In this document: positions 25,759 through 33,858 of the stretch, piece by piece | Numbering within the stretch: the stretch's first letter is position 1 | How the letters are laid out: every line of letters starts with the position of its first letter | Assembly (NCBI RefSeq): GCF_009765875.1 | Contig: NZ_LMUP01000004.1 | Span: 907,080 to 971,079, forward strand | Length of the DNA: 64,000 nt | Reading direction: 5' to 3' | Origin: Pedobacter sp. L105 | GTDB taxonomy: Bacteria > Bacteroidota > Bacteroidia > Sphingobacteriales > Sphingobacteriaceae | Position numbers and translations under genes: made by a program | Notes under the pieces: generated by a model | Told to the model about the DNA's origin: nothing | What the model saw: only the letters and a program-made list of their open reading frames with translations | Databases searched by the model: none

Positions 25759-27003
25759 TTAACTATTATAGGTAGGCGATGGTTTTATCTTCCCATAAGT
25801 ATAACCAAATAAAAATATCACTGCATAACAGATAATAGGAACATAATAGGCGGTAGCTACACTATGATTAGCTACGAGCCCCATTAACGGCGGAAAGATA
25901 CCTCCTCCAACAACGCCCATTACAATGAATGATGAAGCCTGCTGGGTCTGCCTGCCCATATTTTTTAAGCCCAAACTGAATATAGTGGGGAACATGATGC
26001 TGAAAAAGAAATTGATAAAAAGCAGTGCAATAAATGAAACCCAGCCAAAAGCCTGCGCGACAATTACACACATCAGGATATTACATAATGCAAAAGTTGC
26101 CAGCAATTTATTGGGCGCAATATACCGCATCAATAGGGTACCTGCTGCACGTCCTAATACCATCATCACCATACTCAGCGAGAAAAAGTATCCGGCCTTT
26201 TCATCACTGAAATGCATTACCTCGTGTCCATAGTTAATGAAATAAGCCCAGGTGCCACCTTGCGCAGCCACATTGAATAGCTGGGCTACTGCAGCAAAAA
26301 CAAAATGTTTATGTTGAAACAGTTTTTTATGTGCCTGCCCATCACCAGCTGTTTCTATTGAGCCGGTTTCCGGAAGATGAGGGTCATGAAGTAGAGGAAC
26401 TTTTATAAAGGCAAAAGCTATGCCTATCAATACAATTACACTACCAATAAAAATATAGAGATGTTTTACCGATATCAGGTCGTTAGAATGCTCCTGTCCC
26501 GTTTTTAAAATAAAATAACTGCCTATCAAAGGGCCGATCACCCCACCCAGTCCATTAAATGCCTGAGAAAAATTAATTCGCTGATCGCTGGTACGCTGAT
26601 CTCCCAGGGATGCAACAAAGGGATGGGCAACGGTTTCTAATGTTGCCAGGCCGCAGGCAAGAATAAACAGGGCGAACCTAAAGAAGTTAAAAGATGCAGT
26701 ATTGGCAGCTGGAATAAATAAAAACGCTCCCGCAGCATATAAAAACAGTCCCAGCAGTACACCATTTTTATAACCAAACTTTTTCATGAACATGCCCGCA
26801 GGGATACCCATTACCGCGTATGCACCAAACATAGAAAATTGAACAAGTGCCGAGCGCGACTTAGAAACGTTGAGCACATTTTGAAAATGCTTGTTCAATA
26901 CATCGCCTAGCGTTAAGGCAAGCCCCCACAGCATAAAAAGCGAAGCCATAAACAACAGGATTACAAGATATCTGCGTTCAGTAAACTTGGGTTTAACGTC
27001 CAT
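25759..27003 (-). CDS. FucP-like sugar:H+ symporter (MFS, FHS family)
   Basis: A 414-residue inner-membrane protein with about 12 hydrophobic helices. The N-terminal block FLMLWGLALTLGDVLNKHFQ resembles the FucP/NagP/GluP group, in which a conserved F-WG---N motif leads helix 1. The segment CGLATLETVAHPFVASLGD and the helix-5 pattern NFSQAFNGLGGVIGPLIGSYFI are also typical of that group. It imports a monosaccharide with protons. Fucose, mannose, glucose, galactose and N-acetylglucosamine are all known substrates in the family; the GH92 neighbours make mannose the best guess. It is followed by lacI on the same strand. Confidence 0.9.
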   Translation of the reverse strand: MDVKPKFTERRYLVILLFMASLFMLWGLALTLGDVLNKHFQNVLNVSKSRSALVQFSMFGAYAVMGIPAGMFMKKFGYKNGVLLGLFLYAAGAFLFIPAANTASFNFFRFALFILACGLATLETVAHPFVASLGDQRTSDQRINFSQAFNGLGGVIGPLIGSYFILKTGQEHSNDLISVKHLYIFIGSVIVLIGIAFAFIKVPLLHDPHLPETGSIETAGDGQAHKKLFQHKHFVFAAVAQLFNVAAQGGTWAYFINYGHEVMHFSDEKAGYFFSLSMVMMVLGRAAGTLLMRYIAPNKLLATFALCNILMCVIVAQAFGWVSFIALLFINFFFSIMFPTIFSLGLKNMGRQTQQASSFIVMGVVGGGIFPPLMGLVANHSVATAYYVPIICYAVIFLFGYTYGKIKPSPTYNS

Positions 27004-27038
27004 TAACAGCGGTTTATTTTTTGGTTATTTACTGACGT

Positions 27039-27084
27039 AAATAAACTCAAATCTTTGTAGGTTACCAAAGGTTTGAGTTTATTT
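27039..27084. terminator. long near-perfect hairpin between GH92 and the permease
   Basis: AAATAAACTCAAA and TTTGAGTTTATTT pair perfectly over 13 bp, and after one mismatch CTTTG and CAAAG add five more pairs around an eight-base loop. It lies 85 bases after the GH92 stop codon and 35 bases before the permease start codon, so it may terminate GH92 transcription or act as an attenuator for the permease. Confidence 0.6.
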
Positions 27085-27169
27085 GATCCAAAAAGCCGCT
27101 ATTTATTGGGATGACCTTCACTCGTCTGTTGATCATTCATCGTGCAACGATTAAAATCCCTGCGCTTAT

Positions 27170-29446
27170 TTATTCCATTTTCGATAATGAAAAGGGTTTA
27201 TCTTGGAGTGCCAACCCTCTCTCTTTATTTGGTTGAGCCCCCATCTCAAAATGCAATATGCCACCATTAACAATATCCTGATGGCTGATCCAGTTGTGTG
27301 TATAAGGTTTGCCATTCAGCGTGGCCGATTGAATGTATACGTTTTTGTCACTGTTGTTATTGGCTTCAATAGTAAATTGACGACCATTCTCCAGGGCTAT
27401 AGTCATCTTTTTAAACGCCGGACTGCCTATTACATATTGGTCTGTACCCGGGCATACACTATAAAAACCTGCAGAACTTAGTACATACCAGGAAGACATT
27501 TGGCCTTCATCTTCATCACCGGGATAACCGTTTTCTGTAGCGTTGTACATTTTCGCCATTACTTCACGCAAATGCTGTTGTGCTTTCCAGGGCTGGCCCG
27601 CGTAATTATAGAGATAAAGCATATGGTGTATGGGTTCGTTTCCCTGTGCGTACTGTCCCATTTTAAAAGCTGCCATTTCGGTCATCTCATGTATTACGCT
27701 TCCATAAGCACCTACTTTTATCGTTCCCGGCTCCGTAAATACGGAATCCAGTTTACCGGTAAATCCCTGATCTCCTCCCATCAAATTGATCAGTCCCTGC
27801 ACATCCTGAAAAACCGACCAGGTCCAGTGCCACGCATTTCCTTCCGTATAGGGACCGCCCCAATCCATTGGGTCAAAAGGTTCTATCCAGTTACCTTTGG
27901 CATCTTTAGCACGCATAAATCTGGTTTTCGGATCGAACAGGTTTTTGTAGTTATACATCTGCCTGCCAAATACATTTTGATCATGCGCGTTACCAGTTTG
28001 TTTGGCCAGCTGGTAACCGCAAAAATCATCATAGGCAAACTCAAGTGTCCAGGCAGTAGCGCCCTGTGTTTCCTGCGTATAGGGTACGTAGCCGTCTGCA
28101 AAATATTCTTTCCATCCCGGTCGGCCATTAGCACTTCCCCAGGGGCCCTTATTGGTAGCTTCATGATAGTATGCCTCCAAAGCCCGTTTCGGGTCGAAGG
28201 TGCGTATACCTTTTACCCAGGCATCGGTAAGCAGTGATATCGCATGGTTGCCGAGCATACCGCCGGTTTCTGCCGGAAAAGACCAGGCTGGCAACCAGCC
28301 GCATTGCTCCTGCGCATCTAATAAAGCTTCAACAAGCTGTCCTTCCATTTTAGGATGCAGGATGGTATTGAGCGGAAACTGCGCCCTGAAAGTATCCCAA
28401 AATCCATTGTCGGTATACATATATCCATCATGTATCTTTCCATCATAAGGACTATAGTAGTAGGGCTTTCCATCTTTGCCATATTCGAAAAACTGATGGG
28501 AAAATAGGTTAGCATGGTAAAGGCAGGAGTAAAATGTAGCCTTTTGCTCTTCGCTGCCCCCCTCAACCTTCATTCGGCCAAGCAGTGTATTCCAGACTGC
28601 ATCCGCCGCTTTATGTGTATCATCAAAAGACCGGAAATGGCCCAGTTCTGTGGCTAACGTTAATTGTGCCTGATCTGCACTGATATAAGATGAGGCAACT
28701 TTGGCCTGTACGGTTTCGCCATCTTTAAATTTTAGATAGGCACCAATGCCTTCACCTTCTGCAGCTGTATTTTGAGCTTGCGTGGTATTCTGTTTGTTCT
28801 CCCAGGTACCGTAGGCAACAAATGGTTTATCAAATGTGATCACAAAATAATTCTTAAAACTTTGCGGCGCCCAGCGGCAGTTGTTTACCCAGCCGGTAAT
28901 CTGCCTTTTGGCAACATCTATTTTTACCCCGCTCATTTTAGTGTAACCATCCAGCACGAGGTAAGATCCTGCACCCTTAGGGAAAGTAAAACGCAAATGC
29001 GCACCACGTTCTGTGGGACTGATCTCCGTGGTGATGTTGTTATTTAACTTCACTTTGTAATAACTGGGCTGTGCAATTTCCTGATCGTGACTAAAATCAG
29101 CAGCCCTTTTATTCTCATCTACCACCAGGTTACCCGTAACAGGCATCAGGCTAAATACGGCATAATCATTTACCCAGGAACTGCACTGATGCGACTGCTG
29201 AAATCCCCGAATGGCCTTTTCTGCATACTGATATTTCCAGCCATCACCATCCTTGCCGGTTTGAGGCGTCCAGGTATTCATCCCAAAGGGTAATGCAATA
29301 GCCGGGTAGGTGTTACCATACGAAAACTCATATTTGGTATTGGTACCCTGCCGGGTATTAACATACTTAACCAGGTTAGTTTGTTGTCCAAAAACAGTAC
29401 CACCAAATAGTAATATAACACACGTAAATAAACCCTTTACTCCCAT
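27170..29446 (-). CDS. GH92 alpha-mannosidase (first copy)
   Basis: A 758-residue secreted protein (signal peptide ending FGQQ, about residue 22). The N-terminal beta-sandwich begins VNTRQGTNTKYEFSYGNTYPAIALPFGMNTWTPQT, the standard GH92 opening. The (alpha/alpha)6 catalytic domain follows, with the family signature GDEDEGQMSSWYVLSSAGFYSVCPG near residue 660. GH92 enzymes are calcium-dependent inverting exo-alpha-mannosidases, each specific for a 1,2-, 1,3-, 1,4- or 1,6-linkage, and act in the periplasm or at the surface. A second GH92 lies at 33859-36186 and shares the fold but not close sequence, suggesting a different linkage specificity. Confidence 0.94.
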   Translation of the reverse strand: MGVKGLFTCVILLFGGTVFGQQTNLVKYVNTRQGTNTKYEFSYGNTYPAIALPFGMNTWTPQTGKDGDGWKYQYAEKAIRGFQQSHQCSSWVNDYAVFSLMPVTGNLVVDENKRAADFSHDQEIAQPSYYKVKLNNNITTEISPTERGAHLRFTFPKGAGSYLVLDGYTKMSGVKIDVAKRQITGWVNNCRWAPQSFKNYFVITFDKPFVAYGTWENKQNTTQAQNTAAEGEGIGAYLKFKDGETVQAKVASSYISADQAQLTLATELGHFRSFDDTHKAADAVWNTLLGRMKVEGGSEEQKATFYSCLYHANLFSHQFFEYGKDGKPYYYSPYDGKIHDGYMYTDNGFWDTFRAQFPLNTILHPKMEGQLVEALLDAQEQCGWLPAWSFPAETGGMLGNHAISLLTDAWVKGIRTFDPKRALEAYYHEATNKGPWGSANGRPGWKEYFADGYVPYTQETQGATAWTLEFAYDDFCGYQLAKQTGNAHDQNVFGRQMYNYKNLFDPKTRFMRAKDAKGNWIEPFDPMDWGGPYTEGNAWHWTWSVFQDVQGLINLMGGDQGFTGKLDSVFTEPGTIKVGAYGSVIHEMTEMAAFKMGQYAQGNEPIHHMLYLYNYAGQPWKAQQHLREVMAKMYNATENGYPGDEDEGQMSSWYVLSSAGFYSVCPGTDQYVIGSPAFKKMTIALENGRQFTIEANNNSDKNVYIQSATLNGKPYTHNWISHQDIVNGGILHFEMGAQPNKERGLALQDKPFSLSKME

Positions 29447-29523
29447 TTTAAAATCAATTATTTACAATCAGGGAAACCCTCCCAAACCAATGAAATTATA
29501 CCGCTATGAAAAATTTAGATATC

Positions 29524-30186
29524 CTATTTGATGGCTGCTTTGTACATAAGATCAGCCACGTATTTGTTCCCTTCGTCATTGAGGTGCACTCCATCTTTTG
29601 TCAGGATGCCATTCTCTTTGTTCTCCGGATTGTTTTTAAGGCCGTACTCATGAAATAAGGTACGGAAGTCTACCAGCCCGCAATTGTATTGCTTCGCCAT
29701 CTCGCGGATGTACTGAGAATATTTGTTGAGGTCGCCATCCAGTTCGTTACTATAGTCTGTTTTTTCACCAATTGACGCTGGCGTACACAATACTACCCTG
29801 ATATTTTTAGACTGCATTTTTTTGATCAAAGCGGTATAAAACCGGCCAAACTTGTTGTAATCTGTTCCTGTACCTGCAAGGCGCTTATGCCACACATCAT
29901 TCACACCTACCCACATGACCACTACATCCGGCTTTTTGGCTAAGACGTCTTCTTCATATCTCAGGTAAAGGTCATAGATCTTGTCTCCTCCAATACCGGC
30001 GCCTTGAACTGTATAATCGGCATCGGCATGTTCATCCTTTAAGCGCTGCTGTATCAGGCTGATAAAACCTTTCGGCTGTACTGCATACTCAGTAATAGAA
30101 TCGCCAAAGAATACAACGTTCACCGGCTTTTTTGCGGTAAATGAAAATAAAGAAAATACGGTTAATAAAAGGATGATCTTTTTCAT
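29524..30186 (-). CDS. SGNH/GDSL hydrolase (putative acetylesterase)
   Basis: A 220-residue protein with a signal peptide (MKKIILLLTVFSLFSFTAKK). The four SGNH blocks are visible: VVFFGDSITEY (Ser nucleophile), GIGGDKIYD (Gly), VVMWVGVNDVWH (Asn) and DGVHLNDEGNKYVAD (Asp, His). Such periplasmic enzymes remove acetyl groups from glycans. It lies on the same strand within the glycan locus, between GH92 and the beta-propeller gene. Confidence 0.9.
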   Translation of the reverse strand: MKKIILLLTVFSLFSFTAKKPVNVVFFGDSITEYAVQPKGFISLIQQRLKDEHADADYTVQGAGIGGDKIYDLYLRYEEDVLAKKPDVVVMWVGVNDVWHKRLAGTGTDYNKFGRFYTALIKKMQSKNIRVVLCTPASIGEKTDYSNELDGDLNKYSQYIREMAKQYNCGLVDFRTLFHEYGLKNNPENKENGILTKDGVHLNDEGNKYVADLMYKAAIK

Positions 30187-30321
30187 AAGTAAATATTTTT
30201 TTTCAATGGTTGTGAAGCTATCATGATCTTTTCATTACTGTTTGTTATGTAAGATCATAATGCTTTAGTTGGGTCTGTTTTTTAATTAGATTATCGTTCT
30301 GCGGTTAATGGGGTGATATAT

Positions 30322-31530
30322 TTACTGAAACTTCACACGGATAAACCTTGGCCGGTATAAATTGGGATGTACCTTCAGATCTTCAATAAATTTTGTAGAG
30401 TTAATGTTATAACTGATGAGCAGCTCGCCGGGCTTTGACAAACTAGGATGTGCTTTTGCATTATAAACCACAAAAGTTTTTTCAAGCAGGTCGGGTTTAC
30501 AATCCCATAGTTTAATTACAGGGCCAAATGGTCCTGCCGGACTTGCACCTATACGCATGCCTACTGTAGTGCTCATGCCATTCAGCTGAAATACTAAGGC
30601 ATACCGGCCATCAGGTAAATCGGTAAGACTTAATTCGTTTGACACACCATCAGTTACATTGGCAGCAGCATTCATATCGGCTATCCATTTTTTCCCGTCC
30701 CAGTAGGTCCATTTTTTAAATTGCTCAAAATCTTCAGGTAATACCCTGGCAACCAGTAAATTTTTTCTTTGCCCTTTAACACCGTAGATGTAGATATAAC
30801 CATCCGGATTTTGGGCACCTGCTTTTTTGGTGTTTACATAAATACCTTCGCCAAAAGAGCCGGAATCGCCTTTCTCATCCGTTAAATAAAATGGTGTATC
30901 CATTTGTTTAACATTCTTGAATGGTGGTCTGCTGCCTGCCGGGATTTTTATCAATGTATTACCAACTTCCCTGAATCCAAATGCATCAGTACTTACATTG
31001 CGCACGCGATACCCAAAAATATAAACGCTGTTCCCTAAAGCCTGATTGACAAAACCATCGCCCAGCCAATAATAATCTGCAGTATCTGTTTTAGGGGTAT
31101 GGGGAACAAAAAGCGGTTCAGCATTCCCTTTACTATCTTTATCCCAATAAAAATTCATTTGTTTTTTATCCGGCAGGTTACCATGTAAAATAGCAGCAGA
31201 ATTGTGGATCATTTTATAACCCGGCACCATGGTGTTGTTTTTAATTTCACCAATCATTGTATCGCTAAAAATAAAAAGGACACTATCCCGCTGGTTTGCC
31301 TGTTTACCTTCAAGGCCGTTAAAAGGTATCGTGTAAATTCCATCACCGCCAAACCAGCCGCTGGTTCTTTTTAGCATAGCCGACCACTCCGGAGCCTCCT
31401 GAACTGTAAACTTAATATCTGTAAGATTAGGAGTCTTCTTTACCTGTGCAGTTGTTCTAAAGCTTAAAAAACAAAAAAACAACCCAATAAATGTAGTACC
31501 TCTCATATGAACTGATCTAAAACATTTCAT
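30322..31530 (-). CDS. secreted beta-propeller protein (DUF5005/DUF4185-like)
   Basis: I place the start at ATG 31530; ATG 31506 (MRGTTFIGLFFCFLSF) would also give a good signal peptide, and a GTG at 31554 overlaps the upstream stop codon. The mature chain has repeated blades typical of five-bladed propellers: SGWFGGDGIYTIPFNG, VLFIFSDTMIGEI, MIHNSAAIL, YWLGDGFVNQ, GSFGEGIYV, LSYNINS-like LLISYNINSTKF. WFGGDG and FIFSDT match what I know of DUF5005 and related uncharacterised propellers that occur in glycan loci. Related propellers include glycosidases, so an enzymatic role on a glycan is possible, but no catalytic residues can be named. Confidence 0.7.
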   Translation of the reverse strand: MKCFRSVHMRGTTFIGLFFCFLSFRTTAQVKKTPNLTDIKFTVQEAPEWSAMLKRTSGWFGGDGIYTIPFNGLEGKQANQRDSVLFIFSDTMIGEIKNNTMVPGYKMIHNSAAILHGNLPDKKQMNFYWDKDSKGNAEPLFVPHTPKTDTADYYWLGDGFVNQALGNSVYIFGYRVRNVSTDAFGFREVGNTLIKIPAGSRPPFKNVKQMDTPFYLTDEKGDSGSFGEGIYVNTKKAGAQNPDGYIYIYGVKGQRKNLLVARVLPEDFEQFKKWTYWDGKKWIADMNAAANVTDGVSNELSLTDLPDGRYALVFQLNGMSTTVGMRIGASPAGPFGPVIKLWDCKPDLLEKTFVVYNAKAHPSLSKPGELLISYNINSTKFIEDLKVHPNLYRPRFIRVKFQ

Positions 31531-31550
31531 TTTATCATTATACGATTCGA

Positions 31551-32369
31551 TCACTTTGCCTGTTTAAAGTATTTGCTAAAAAACAATACCTGATAAGCTA
31601 CAGAGTTGCCCCAATAGTCCCAGGTATGACCGCCAGGCCTTACAATATAATCATGCGGAATTTTACGGTCCAATAATTCCTCATGAAGTTTCTGATTGGA
31701 GGCATACATCATATCGTCATAACCGCAATCGAAGGTAATAGCCAATGAATTTGGTTTGAGCAGGTAGAGCATATTAACCACACTATTCTGTTCCCATCGC
31801 TGCGGGTATTCACTATACTTACCTAATACTTCCTCTATACCGAAGCGATCTGGAAACTGCCTGATGTCTACCCCGCCACTCATGCTGCCCGCAGCGCCAA
31901 AAATACCCTGATGTTTAAAGGCCAGAAATAAAGCACCATGCCCGCCCATGCTCAAGCCCGTAATTGCCCTGAACTTTTTATCAGCCAGGGTAGCATAATG
32001 CTGATCAATATAATGGACCAACTCATCGGCGATATAAGTTTCATACTTAGATTTATTATTTACCGGACTATCAAAATACCATCCTGCAACACCACCATCA
32101 GGGCACACGAGCAGTACGTGATATTGATCGGCCAGATCTTTGATGGCAGGTACCTTGGTAATCCAATCACTGTAATTACCGCTAAAGCCATGCAGTAAGT
32201 AAATAACAGGTAATTTTTTCCCTGCCCGATAGTCAGCGGGTTTAATCACAACCGCTTTAAGATCTTTGTGCATGGAAGCACTATGCGTCAAAACTGTATC
32301 TACACTAGCTGCGTTTGCACTGATACTTATACCCGTATACAGCAATACCAGCAGAATTAATTTCTTCAT
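31551..32369 (-). CDS. alpha/beta-hydrolase esterase (esterase D / putative esterase family)
   Basis: A 272-residue secreted protein (signal peptide to about residue 20, SANA). LPVIYLLHGFSGNYSDW gives the oxyanion-hole region, GLSMGGHGAL the nucleophile Ser, and GGHTWDYW the catalytic His; the Asp is probably in FDCGYDD. This family includes feruloyl and acetyl esterases and S-formylglutathione hydrolases. Here the signal peptide and the locus favour a carbohydrate esterase. Its stop codon lies very close to the start of the propeller gene, so the two are probably cotranscribed. Confidence 0.88.
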   Translation of the reverse strand: MKKLILLVLLYTGISISANAASVDTVLTHSASMHKDLKAVVIKPADYRAGKKLPVIYLLHGFSGNYSDWITKVPAIKDLADQYHVLLVCPDGGVAGWYFDSPVNNKSKYETYIADELVHYIDQHYATLADKKFRAITGLSMGGHGALFLAFKHQGIFGAAGSMSGGVDIRQFPDRFGIEEVLGKYSEYPQRWEQNSVVNMLYLLKPNSLAITFDCGYDDMMYASNQKLHEELLDRKIPHDYIVRPGGHTWDYWGNSVAYQVLFFSKYFKQAK

Positions 32370-32394
32370 ATTTATTTTGAATTAAGTCGGTGGT

Positions 32395-33789
32395 TTATTT
32401 ATTAGTCGGCACTATTTGTATATGATGAATACGCGGTTTGTTAATCGCATAAATCTGATCTGTTAATACATCCATTTCTTTTTGCCAGGCATCACGCAGG
32501 CTTTTATACCGGGCACGCATGTAATTATCTTTATTGCCATTAACAAACATATCTTTCATCGCGTATTTTTTGACGCTGTCCATGGCGGCCACATTGTCCT
32601 TATACAGCAGATTCTTTCCTTTTAAAAAGTCATATTCCATCCACATATACATACGCAAACGGCGTTCAATATCCCAGCGCTCTTCGTTCAGTTCACGAAC
32701 TTCTATCGCCTGCTGATATTGCGGTGTTTCGGTAAGTTCGGCCATGTTCACACCCTCTGAGAATTGTTTGGCAGACCAGCTGCCGATAGCTTCACCGTCA
32801 ATCAGCAAATTATATATGCCGCTTTTCAAACTTTTAACGGTTAATACTTCCTGATTAAATTCTCTGTTAAAAGGGATCACGTTCAGTGCGTCGGACTGTT
32901 TTTTGTGATTGCCCCAGCTGCGCGGGATGGTATCCAGCGGATAGGGCAAGGCATTAGCCAGATAATCAAATGCCAGCGAATTTACCGAGCCCGCAACATG
33001 CGTAATGCTGCAGTTTACAGCCTTGTCAACACGTTTACCAGCAGCATCAACTTTAATATCCGCTACCGCTTTATTAGCCATCCCCTGCGCTTTTAAGAAG
33101 ATAGCGGCCATCACCAGGTGACCGTCATTATCCGGGTGTACCCTGTCATTCGGCGTCAGGCTAAAGGTTGAATCTTTTAACTGTTCACGTTTGTTGATCT
33201 CTGTCATCGGGTGAAAAAAATCAACAAATTCCCAGTGGTTATCTTTTGCAGATTGTTCCTGATGGGCTACGATAGACGCCAGCGCTTCACTCTTATGGGG
33301 GTATATATTTTTAGTTGTAAACTTTGTGGTTTCATCGTACGGCGAACCTCCAATCAATATCGTTCTGATCTGAGGGTTTTGTTTTAACCTGTCTGCAAGC
33401 AGCCCGTATGTTTTATAGGTACTCACCATCTTTTTATCAAAAACCTCCTGTGCATCTGTACGGCTCCATTCAAAGTAGCCGCTATCATTCATCCCCCAGG
33501 TTAGGGTTAAAACGGTTGGTTTTTTGGAGAGCACGTCAGCATCAAAGCGGTCTGCTATCTGACCAATTACATCTCCGCCTATACCGGCATTAAAACAGGT
33601 AATCCGCATATTGGGAAAACGTGTCATGTAATACAGCCAGATGTAAGAATGATAATGCCCTCCATCGGTTATACTGTTACCCACAAAAACAACACGGTCG
33701 CCCGCTTTAAATGGCGCTACAGTCTGCGCATTTGCCACCGCCGAAAATAATCCGACACCGACCATCAGCATATAAAACAGTTTTTTCAT
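32395..33789 (-). CDS. large SGNH/GDSL hydrolase
   Basis: A 464-residue secreted protein (signal peptide ending VANAQ). The SGNH blocks are RVVFVGNSITDGGHY, FNAGIGGDVIGQI, TLTWGMNDSGYF and NDRVHPDNDGHLVMA. The nucleophile block reads GNSIT rather than GDSIT, a variation that is common in this subfamily. The extra ~200 C-terminal residues form an alpha/beta extension with no fold I recognise. It probably deacetylates glycans, along with the smaller SGNH enzyme of the same operon. Confidence 0.87.
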   Translation of the reverse strand: MKKLFYMLMVGVGLFSAVANAQTVAPFKAGDRVVFVGNSITDGGHYHSYIWLYYMTRFPNMRITCFNAGIGGDVIGQIADRFDADVLSKKPTVLTLTWGMNDSGYFEWSRTDAQEVFDKKMVSTYKTYGLLADRLKQNPQIRTILIGGSPYDETTKFTTKNIYPHKSEALASIVAHQEQSAKDNHWEFVDFFHPMTEINKREQLKDSTFSLTPNDRVHPDNDGHLVMAAIFLKAQGMANKAVADIKVDAAGKRVDKAVNCSITHVAGSVNSLAFDYLANALPYPLDTIPRSWGNHKKQSDALNVIPFNREFNQEVLTVKSLKSGIYNLLIDGEAIGSWSAKQFSEGVNMAELTETPQYQQAIEVRELNEERWDIERRLRMYMWMEYDFLKGKNLLYKDNVAAMDSVKKYAMKDMFVNGNKDNYMRARYKSLRDAWQKEMDVLTDQIYAINKPRIHHIQIVPTNK

Positions 33790-33858
33790 AATTTATAATT
33801 CTAGCGTATTCAATGGATTAAACAGCTCTTATTTAAGCTTCGTGATTTCTTCATTTGA

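Noticed and set aside
27500..28237. A 245-residue frame opposite GH92
   Set aside because: Antisense to a clear GH92 catalytic domain, with composition typical of a shadow frame.
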